DNA from: an uncultured Porphyromonas sp.
GTDB taxonomy: Bacteria > Bacteroidota > Bacteroidia > Bacteroidales > Porphyromonadaceae
DNA: 11,362 nt
Assembly: GCF_934359325.1 (NCBI RefSeq)
Contig: NZ_CAKRLH010000042.1
Coordinates: forward strand, 1 to 11,362
Reading direction: 5' to 3'
The notes under the pieces are model-generated. The model saw only the letters and a list, made by a program, of their open reading frames with translations, did no database searches and was not told the DNA's origin. Made by a program: the position numbers and the translations under genes. Below, in pieces: positions 5,774 through 11,362 of this stretch. Positions within the stretch are counted from its first letter, which is position 1, and each line of letters begins with the position of its first letter.

Positions 5774-8011
5774 TTACTTACGATTGTATGTGTGTTTCTC
5801 AAAGTCATACTTAGTCCAGCCGAAGAGGGCGGCGTCACAACCCTTGAGGCTCTTGTCCTCGGTGGCGCTGACCTCACTCTCTGCGCCGTTCTTGATCATC
5901 TTGCCAAAGACAGGTGTGGTGAGCTGATTGTTGTAGGTGATGGTGAGGGTACCATTGCCCTTCTTATCGGTGGTGTTGATGAAGTTCTCCGCCTGACCCT
6001 GACCCTTGACGAGGGCGTTAATGATCTTGGCGGTGGCACCACGACGGATCTTGAAGACGTCGTTGACATACTTCCCCTTGTCCTGAGACGGAGCCTGAGC
6101 CAGCTCGATGGTGACGTTCTCCATCACGAAGTTGGACTGGTGGCTGTCGCCGGGGTAGTTGCCGTCGTGGTTACCATCCACCTCGCAGCCGCGGGGATCC
6201 TTCTCGGTGCTGACGTGCCCGTCTCTCCAGATGCCGTAGGCATTGGTTAGCTTACCGCACCAGCCCTGGGTGACGTCAAACATATCGTCATCCATATCGA
6301 CAGCAAGGAAATTCTCCACAGAGACAGATCCACCGAAGAGCTCTACACCATCGTCTGCACCAGCGTAGGCAAAGACGTTGGCAATCTTGGTACCACTGCC
6401 GACTCCATCGAGGGTGAGGGAGTTGTGCTCCACGTTGTCATTATCCTGCGCACCACAATACTCGAGGACGAGGTACTCGATGGAGCCGGAGTTGTCCTCA
6501 GGCTGGTCACCGCCGTAGGGGTACTCCGGATTGATCTCAGTGTTAGCACTCTTCTGACCGGAGGTGAGAGGTGCGTAGCCGTTAATAATCAGGCCGCCCC
6601 AGGAGCCGGCACGCTTCTCGACACCGGTCATGATGACGGGCTTCTCAGCGGTACCCTTAACCATGATCTTGGCTCCCTGCTCCACGAGGAGATACTTATC
6701 AAATCCCTGACCGGCGGTGATCACCGTACCTGCGGGGATGGTGAGGGTGGCACCCTTCTTCACGAAGAGAGGACCGTCCAGCATATAGGCGACAGAGGCA
6801 TCGAGGGTCATATCCTTGGCAACGTTGCCCTTGAGGCTCTCAAACTTGACGTCCGGGAACTTGTATCCCGTCCAAGCGAAGAGGGCGGGGTCGCAGCCGG
6901 TGAGACTCTTGTCCTCGGTGGCGTTCACCTCTTCCTCCTTCTCCTTCTTGATCAGCTTTCCCATAAGAGGGGTGGTGAGCTGGTTGTTGTAGGTGATGGT
7001 GAGAGTACCATTGCCGAGCTTGTCGGTGGTGTTGATGAAGTTCTCCGCCTGACCCTGACCCTTGACGAGGGCATTAATGATCTTAGCGGTGGCGCCACGA
7101 CGAATCTTGAAGATGTCGTTGGCAAACTGCCCCTTGTCCTGAGAGGGCTTCTGGGCGAGGAGGATGGTGATATTCTCGATCGTGAAATTGGACTGATGGC
7201 TATCGCCGGCGTAGTTGCCGTCGTGGTTACCGTCCACCTCACAGCCGCGAGGATCCTTCTCGGTGCTGACGTGACCATCCTCCCAGACGCCATAGGCATT
7301 GGTGAGCTTACCGCACCAGCCCTGAGTGACGTCAAACATATCGTCATCCATATTGACAGCGAGGAAGTTGTCGACACTGACGGCACCGCCGAAGAACTCT
7401 ACTCCGTCATCCGCACCCATGTAGGCGAAGATATTGGAGATCATAGTGCCGCTACCGACACCATTGAGGGTGAGAGAGTTGTGCTCCACAGCGTCGTTAC
7501 TCTGTGCACCGCAGTACTCCAGCTTGAGATATGTGATGGAGCCGGAGTTGTCTGCGGGGTTATCACCACCATAGGGGTACTCGGAGTTGATCTCCGTCTT
7601 GGCGCTCTTCTGGCTGGAGGTGAGGGGAGCGTAGCCATTGATGACCAGTCCGCCCCAGGCGCCGGGCTTCTTGTCCTTAGCGGTGAGGGTGACGGGACTC
7701 TGTGCCGTACCCTGGATATTGATCTTGGCACCCTGCTCCACGAGGATGTACTTATCAAATCCTGTCTCCGACGTGATGACCGTACCGGCAGGGATGGTGA
7801 GGGTGGCGCCCTTCTTGACGAAGAGTGCGCCATCGAGGGTGTAAGCGACCTTAGCGTCGAGGGTGCGATCGGCGGAGATATTCCCCTTGAGGGAGGCCTG
7901 CTCCTTCTTCTCCTCGGGCTTCTTATTGTCATCCTCCTTGCAGGAGGTGGCAAGGCTGAGCGTAGCGATCCCCATCATGAGGAGGGCGATGCTTCTGGTA
8001 AGTGCTTTCAT
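5774..8011 (-). CDS. surface lipoprotein with two tandem beta-helix-like domains
   Basis: Function unknown. The 745-residue product starts with a lipoprotein signal peptide (L-A-T-S-C, lipidated Cys24) followed at once by K-E-D-D, which matches the K-(D/E)2 surface-export signal described for Bacteroidetes lipoproteins, then a charged Lys/Glu linker (25-39). Two copies of one domain fill the rest: residues 40-391 and 392-745, alignable without gaps. Each copy opens with F-V-K-K-G-A-T-L-T-I-P-A-G-T-V-I and G-G-L-I-I-N-G-Y-A-P-L, short beta-strand rungs typical of right-handed beta-helix proteins. Each also has acidic motifs A-D-D-G-V-E and D-D-D-M-F-D-V-T-Q-G-W, the H-D-G-N-Y and S-H-Q-S-N motifs, and four conserved cysteines (167, 233, 257, 373; 519, 585, 609, 725) that could form disulfides. 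It lies 38 bases after the TonB-dependent receptor gene and before a terminator, so it is probably co-transcribed and a partner in uptake or surface binding. An adhesin or polysaccharide-binding role is also possible. No catalytic motif is recognised. Confidence 0.9.
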   Translation of the reverse strand: MKALTRSIALLMMGIATLSLATSCKEDDNKKPEEKKEQASLKGNISADRTLDAKVAYTLDGALFVKKGATLTIPAGTVITSETGFDKYILVEQGAKINIQGTAQSPVTLTAKDKKPGAWGGLVINGYAPLTSSQKSAKTEINSEYPYGGDNPADNSGSITYLKLEYCGAQSNDAVEHNSLTLNGVGSGTMISNIFAYMGADDGVEFFGGAVSVDNFLAVNMDDDMFDVTQGWCGKLTNAYGVWEDGHVSTEKDPRGCEVDGNHDGNYAGDSHQSNFTIENITILLAQKPSQDKGQFANDIFKIRRGATAKIINALVKGQGQAENFINTTDKLGNGTLTITYNNQLTTPLMGKLIKKEKEEEVNATEDKSLTGCDPALFAWTGYKFPDVKFESLKGNVAKDMTLDASVAYMLDGPLFVKKGATLTIPAGTVITAGQGFDKYLLVEQGAKIMVKGTAEKPVIMTGVEKRAGSWGGLIINGYAPLTSGQKSANTEINPEYPYGGDQPEDNSGSIEYLVLEYCGAQDNDNVEHNSLTLDGVGSGTKIANVFAYAGADDGVELFGGSVSVENFLAVDMDDDMFDVTQGWCGKLTNAYGIWRDGHVSTEKDPRGCEVDGNHDGNYPGDSHQSNFVMENVTIELAQAPSQDKGKYVNDVFKIRRGATAKIINALVKGQGQAENFINTTDKKGNGTLTITYNNQLTTPVFGKMIKNGAESEVSATEDKSLKGCDAALFGWTKYDFEKHTYNRK
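5783..6838 (-). repeat. second copy of the internal 1056-base repeat in the lipoprotein gene
   Basis: This copy encodes residues 392-743. By hand alignment it matches the first copy at about 277 of 350 residues without any gap. DNA identity is patchy: for example 5967-6016 is identical over 50 bases to 7023-7072, exactly 1056 bases away, while flanking stretches carry many synonymous differences. Confidence 0.93.
6839..7894 (-). repeat. first copy of the internal 1056-base repeat in the lipoprotein gene
   Basis: This copy encodes residues 40-391. The best-conserved parts between copies are the Q-G-W-C-G-K-L-T-N-A segment, T-E-K-D-P-R-G-C-E-V-D-G-N-H-D-G-N-Y, and the I-R-R-G-A-T-A-K-I-I-N-A-L-V run near the end. 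The least conserved are the surface-like K/E-rich stretches (about residues 106-119, and 351-361 and 383-391 at the end of the copy). Confidence 0.93.
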
Positions 8012-8049
8012 TGTCTTTTTCTATTTGAAAATGAGTGATTATTTATTGC

Positions 8050-11031
8050 TTAGAATTTATATCCGACGCTGATGCTGAAGCTGACTCCCTTGCGGTACTC
8101 GGAGATGACCTGCGGGGCATCCGGCTCGTGAGGAGCAGTCAGCTCAGGGTGGGCATTGTAGTACTCCGCGTAGGTCTTCTGCAGCACCTCTCCTGGCACC
8201 TCGACCTTGCGGATGGGGCTATTGAGGAGGTTATTCAGCTTCATCTTAATGGAGAAGTGCTTGCCGAGGTTGGCCTCACCGACGAGGTTAAGCTTGGCTA
8301 TACCTTTCTCGATGATGCCGTTCTCATTCTGCCCCACAGTGCCGTAGGTGTAGAGACGGTCGCTGAAGTAGTCAAAGAGGATCGTCCCCGTGTAGCTGTT
8401 ACGTGCATTGGAATAGCTGTAGGTGAGGTCGGCATTGGCGAGCCAGGGAGACGCCCCCTCGAGCTCGGTCCGCTCGCTCTTGATCACGCCGAAGGGCTCC
8501 AGGTCGAGCATCATATCGGAGTAAAGGTAGGAGCCGCGGAGGCCCATGCTGAGCTTGTGCCGCCGCTCGGTAGCGATGCTGTAGGTATTGAGGAGGTCCT
8601 TCCTCAGCTCCAGCTCCACGCCCGCCACCTCAGCCTTGTCGGCCGGATTGGCGTACTGGAGGATGCCGGCGGTACCGGCGAGGAAGACTCGAGAGAGTGG
8701 GTCCTTGATGTGCTTGTAGAAGGCAGTGACCGTGAAGAGCTCTGAGGGGGAGAAGTACCAGTCGTACTTCAGGTCGACGTTGTAGAGCTCCGAGAAGCGC
8801 ACCTTGGACCAACCGCAGCTGGTGAAGTCGATATTGACGTACTTGTAGGTGGAGACCTCCTTGAAGCGCGGCATGGAGTAGCTCTTGGAGGCACTCAAGC
8901 GGAGGATGTGCTGGTCGTTGATGTCGTAGCGGATGTTGAAGCTTGGGAGGACGAAGGGCTTCATGCTGTATTTGTCGGGGTCCGTGCCAGCGTAGACGGT
9001 CGAGGTGGGGATGTCGGAGTTGATCCCCGTGGAGACGCGCTGGCGGAGGAGGTCCACCCGTAGCCCGCCCTGCAGGGTGAGGGCATCGGTCATCTTCCAG
9101 ACCGCATCCAGGTAGCCGACATGCGTCTGCTTGATCGCCTGATACCACTCGTCGTTATTGAGCATGATATTGGAGAAGGGGGTCTCCCTGGTATCCCTAT
9201 TTCGCAGTGTCTCCGCATTGTAGATCCGGTCCCAGTCCAGCTCCTTGTACCCCTTGGCATCCAGTCCCTCAGAGACCGTGGTGAGGAGGTTGTAGGCAAT
9301 GGAATTAAACTTATGGTCGATAAACCGTCCCTTGTAGCCGAGGGTGAGGAAAGACTCGGGGGCAAACTTCCACTCCACAGAGGCCTTGACGTTGTAGTCA
9401 GTCTCTCTCAGGTGGGAGAAGAAGCGGTCATTGCTGATCGACCAGTCCGGGATCCAGCCCTTATCGGTCAGGACCATGTACAGGCGCCGACGGTCCGGCT
9501 CGTACGCCTGCAGGATATTGGCTGCACCGCCGACGTTGAGGGTCAGCCCATCCGTGAGTTGCCAGTCGGTGTCGAGCTGATTGATGAGGAGGCGGTTATC
9601 GTTATTCTGCTGACGGGTGAGGCTGATGTGATTGAGCTCCATCGGCTCAGATCCGTCGGGAAGCAGGTCGCCATCCGGCTGACGCGTCGTCGAGCCATCC
9701 TGATTGTGCTCAGAGTGCTGACCGATAAGTGTGGTGACAAATTGCTTGGAGGAGTGGATGAAGAGCCCGGTGTAGCGGATAGTATGCTTGTCGAGGATCC
9801 GCATCGAGGCGTCGCCGAGGAGGAGCTGGCGGATATCGGTGTCGTACATCGGTCCCTCCTGATTGGTGTACCAGAGACCGGTCGTCCCGCCATTGAATAC
9901 GGTGGAGAAGCTGCGGCTGATGCGATTGGAGTAGGAGTAGCCCACCTCGTGCCGTCCCACGAGCAGGAGGTCAAGGACTACGCTGTCGAGGTCGAGCCGC
10001 TTGCCAAGGGAGAGGTTGAGATTGTGATCCACGGGTGCCGGCACCTTGACCGGCTGGAGCTTATTGACGAAGGGGTAGTCCGTGCCGCCCTGGATCTCAG
10101 AGCCATAGCCGGGGAAGAGGCTGCGGTCCGGCTGGGTCCGATTGGCGAAGCCGAAGTAGCTGACCCCGTCCTGGCGGTAGAAGTTGTCCAGCCCGAGGAG
10201 CGTCGCATTGCCACCCACGCCGGCGCCGATCGAGAAGAGATGATCACCCTGCAGCTGCTTGGACTTGATGTCTATCGCTGCACCACCCACGTCACCGCCG
10301 CGAGTGGAGCTGAAGGCCTTACTGACCCCGATATTCTGGATCATATCGGTATCGAAGATGTCGAGCGAGATATTCTTGTACTCCGGATCATCCGAGGGGA
10401 TGGGGAAGCCATTGAGGTAGGTGCTGTTGTACCGGTCGGCGAGACCGCGGACGAAGACGTTCTTCACCCCCTCCTGCTTGGAGATGCCGGAGACCTGCTG
10501 TACGGCGGCCTCAGCATTGGAGATCCCCTTACGGTCAAGCTCCATGGCGCCGATCGCCTCGATCGCAATGAGGGCGCGCTTCTGCTCGAGGAGAAGCATA
10601 TTCTCTGACTCGCGATTGGCCTTCGCCGTCACCACCACCTCCTCCAGCACCTCATCGTCTGGGTGGAGGGTGTAGTCGAGTGTGGCACGCTGCCCCGGCT
10701 CTATGACGGCATTGGGGATCCGCTCAGTCTTGTAAGAGACGTAGGAGATGACCACGGTGTAGACTCCCTTAGGGATCCCCGTGATGGTAAACTTCCCGTC
10801 CATGTCGGTGTAGCTACCCAAGGAGGTGCCCTCAAGACGAATCGTGGCACCCATAAGCGGCTCCTTGGTAGTGCCGTCTGTGATGACGCCGTGGAGTATG
10901 CCTCCGGCGGTCTCGCCCTCGGGCTCAGTAAGGGTGGAGATGAGATGGTTGCTTCCGAGAGTGGGGATCGCAGTCGCTACAGTCGTGCTGCAGGTCATGA
11001 TCGCCAGGAGTATGATACGGTAAGCCTTCAT
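8050..11031 (-). CDS. TonB-dependent outer-membrane receptor with carboxypeptidase-regulatory-like N-terminus
   Basis: This 993-residue protein is an energised outer-membrane importer. Seen in order: signal peptide (about 1-21, ending V-A-T-A); a beta-sandwich domain (about 44-123) with G-V-I-T-D, P-L-M-G-A-T-I and D-M-D-G-K-F-T-I; a TonB box E-E-V-V-V-T-A (130-136); a plug domain (about 150-258) with N-V-F-V-R-G-L-A-D-R-Y, Y-L-N-G-F-P-I-P and S-T-R-G-G-D-V-G-G-A-A-I-D-I; then a barrel ending in V-G-Y-K-F with a C-terminal Phe. It lacks the SusC signature (D-E-V-V-V-T-A-M-G-I, and Y-V-I-D-G-V in the plug) and is not followed by a SusD gene, so it belongs to the broader CarboxypepD_reg-like receptor group. 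Frame intact, normal length. The beta-helix lipoprotein gene follows by 38 bases. The start is supported by the signal peptide and by a possible promoter about 40 bases upstream. Substrate unknown; siderophore, metal complex or oligomer cannot be told apart here. Confidence 0.95.
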   Translation of the reverse strand: MKAYRIILLAIMTCSTTVATAIPTLGSNHLISTLTEPEGETAGGILHGVITDGTTKEPLMGATIRLEGTSLGSYTDMDGKFTITGIPKGVYTVVISYVSYKTERIPNAVIEPGQRATLDYTLHPDDEVLEEVVVTAKANRESENMLLLEQKRALIAIEAIGAMELDRKGISNAEAAVQQVSGISKQEGVKNVFVRGLADRYNSTYLNGFPIPSDDPEYKNISLDIFDTDMIQNIGVSKAFSSTRGGDVGGAAIDIKSKQLQGDHLFSIGAGVGGNATLLGLDNFYRQDGVSYFGFANRTQPDRSLFPGYGSEIQGGTDYPFVNKLQPVKVPAPVDHNLNLSLGKRLDLDSVVLDLLLVGRHEVGYSYSNRISRSFSTVFNGGTTGLWYTNQEGPMYDTDIRQLLLGDASMRILDKHTIRYTGLFIHSSKQFVTTLIGQHSEHNQDGSTTRQPDGDLLPDGSEPMELNHISLTRQQNNDNRLLINQLDTDWQLTDGLTLNVGGAANILQAYEPDRRRLYMVLTDKGWIPDWSISNDRFFSHLRETDYNVKASVEWKFAPESFLTLGYKGRFIDHKFNSIAYNLLTTVSEGLDAKGYKELDWDRIYNAETLRNRDTRETPFSNIMLNNDEWYQAIKQTHVGYLDAVWKMTDALTLQGGLRVDLLRQRVSTGINSDIPTSTVYAGTDPDKYSMKPFVLPSFNIRYDINDQHILRLSASKSYSMPRFKEVSTYKYVNIDFTSCGWSKVRFSELYNVDLKYDWYFSPSELFTVTAFYKHIKDPLSRVFLAGTAGILQYANPADKAEVAGVELELRKDLLNTYSIATERRHKLSMGLRGSYLYSDMMLDLEPFGVIKSERTELEGASPWLANADLTYSYSNARNSYTGTILFDYFSDRLYTYGTVGQNENGIIEKGIAKLNLVGEANLGKHFSIKMKLNNLLNSPIRKVEVPGEVLQKTYAEYYNAHPELTAPHEPDAPQVISEYRKGVSFSISVGYKF

Positions 11032-11062
11032 TACTGTAAGAGTATATCTTCTTGATTATTTT

Positions 11063-11077
11063 CCACCGCAAAGGTGG
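11063..11077 (-). promoter_or_regulatory. candidate promoter of the receptor/lipoprotein unit
   Basis: The minus strand reads CACCTTTG (11069-11076), matching five of the six fixed bases of TAnnTTTG, inside the short symmetry CCACC-TTTGC-GGTGG (11063-11077). It lies about 38 bases before the receptor ATG, a usual distance. No clear -33 TTTG is seen at the expected distance. It is the best candidate between the upstream terminator and the gene. Confidence 0.4.
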
Positions 11078-11159
11078 CAAAGCGTTATTACCTACCGATT
11101 AACCTCCTGTGACATTCCGGATAAGAGTCTGTGTAGATCCTATGAAGGACTTGTGTCGA

Positions 11160-11172
11160 TACCGTTACGGTA
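11160..11172. promoter_or_regulatory. perfect short inverted repeat upstream of the receptor, possible operator
   Basis: TACCGT-T-ACGGTA is a perfect 6+6 inverted repeat with a single central base, about 130 bases upstream of the receptor start and in the gap between the upstream terminator and the candidate promoter. It could be a regulator-binding site, but it lies some 85 bases upstream of the promoter-like box and could be chance. Confidence 0.25.
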
Positions 11173-11221
11173 CAGGCGAAAAACTATTAATGGTAACAGA
11201 TATGAGCTAGGGTAAAGGGGG

Positions 11222-11263
11222 TAAAAAGAGAGCCGCAGAGGGGCGGGTGCTCCTCTGCGGCTC
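11222..11263 (-). terminator. Rho-independent terminator of the right-edge gene
   Basis: A perfect 12-base stem (GAGCCGCAGAGG at 11230-11241 and its complement at 11252-11263) with a 10-base loop is followed on the minus strand by TCTTTTTAC. It lies 33 bases past the stop codon of the right-edge gene and separates it from the receptor unit. Confidence 0.9.
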
Positions 11264-11296
11264 AGCGATTGATTAGGGGTATGTCTCCTCGTGCGA

Positions 11297-11362
11297 TCAG
11301 GCAGCGGGCTTAGCAGCAGCCTCCTTGGCTGCGGGCTCGCCGATGGCGATCATCTCGAGGTA
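11297..11362 (-). CDS. 3' end of an unidentified gene with an Ala/Lys-rich tail
   Basis: The minus strand enters the window in the frame Y-L-E-M-I-A-I-G-E-P and ends A-A-K-E-A-A-A-K-P-A-A before a TGA at 11297-11299. This frame is preferred because a clear terminator begins 33 bases later and because such low-complexity Ala/Lys/Pro tails are common at bacterial C-termini. Of the other frames, one stops within four codons; the other is open for 16 codons but is Arg-rich and unlikely. Twenty-one residues are too few to name the product. Confidence 0.6.
   Translation of the reverse strand, partial: YLEMIAIGEPAAKEAAAKPAA

Noticed and set aside
5618..6250. 210-residue plus-strand frame just after the plus-strand promoter-like box
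   Set aside because: A hydrophobic stretch (about residues 42-68) made it tempting as a membrane protein, but most of it is antisense to the lipoprotein gene, its start precedes a terminator stem, and the later part is the same low-complexity shadow type.
6425..8038. 537-residue plus-strand frame opposite the lipoprotein gene
   Set aside because: It is the antisense shadow of a gene with strong codon bias. Its own internal duplication simply mirrors the repeat on the other strand, and the product is a low-complexity Leu/Val/Glu/Gly string without a known domain.
9121..10608. 495-residue plus-strand frame opposite the TonB-dependent receptor gene
   Set aside because: The minus-strand receptor has clear domains over the whole span. 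The plus frame has none, and is open because the sense gene rarely uses codons that give stops in antisense.
8050..11031. receptor read as a lipoprotein because of Cys14
   Set aside because: The residues before Cys14 are I-M-T, which does not fit the lipobox; a normal signal-peptidase-I site (V-A-T-A) follows.
11032..11221. possible cobalamin or other riboswitch ahead of the TonB-dependent receptor
   Set aside because: Such receptors are often under B12 riboswitches, but I find no B12-box-like core, and the space between the candidate promoter and the start codon is only about 35 bases.

Overview
The window looks like chromosomal DNA from a member of the Bacteroidales, most plausibly a Porphyromonas-like organism. 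The basis is a RagA/SusC plus RagB/SusD pair, a second TonB-dependent receptor with the same N-terminal carboxypeptidase-regulatory-like extension, a lipoprotein with a Bacteroidetes-type surface-export signal (CKEDD), start codons without a clear Shine-Dalgarno sequence, and TAnnTTTG-type promoter boxes. By eye the base composition is near half G+C, which fits the GC-richer Porphyromonas species; genus is inference only.

All convincing genes lie on the minus strand, so in transcription order the window reads from right to left. At the right edge is the last part of an unidentified gene with an Ala/Lys-rich tail, closed by a strong terminator (11222-11263). Next is a two-gene unit: a 993-residue TonB-dependent receptor (8050-11031) and, 38 bases on, a 745-residue lipoprotein (5774-8011) made of two gap-free 350-residue copies of one domain, about 79% identical by hand count. 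A hairpin with a GUGA tetraloop and a U-rich tail (5671-5711) ends this unit. A roughly 565-base gene-free stretch follows, with a 17-base T homopolymer and no clear promoter. Then come susC/ragA (1920-5105) and susD/ragB (318-1904), 15 bases apart, closed by a terminator (192-235) set inside a larger imperfect palindrome (181-263). A perfect TAnnTTTG box near position 50 suggests that another minus-strand gene starts at or just beyond the left edge.

The two units share one plan: a TonB-dependent receptor followed by an outer-membrane lipoprotein. SusC and SusD form the known barrel-and-lid importer, powered by TonB, for oligomers such as glycans or (RagAB) peptides. No glycoside hydrolase, peptidase or regulator is in view, so the substrate is unknown. 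In the second unit the lipoprotein is not SusD-like; it resembles a predicted right-handed beta-helix protein. The most interesting proposal here is that it is a surface partner of the 993-residue receptor, standing where SusD would stand. This is inference from gene order and from the surface-export signal.
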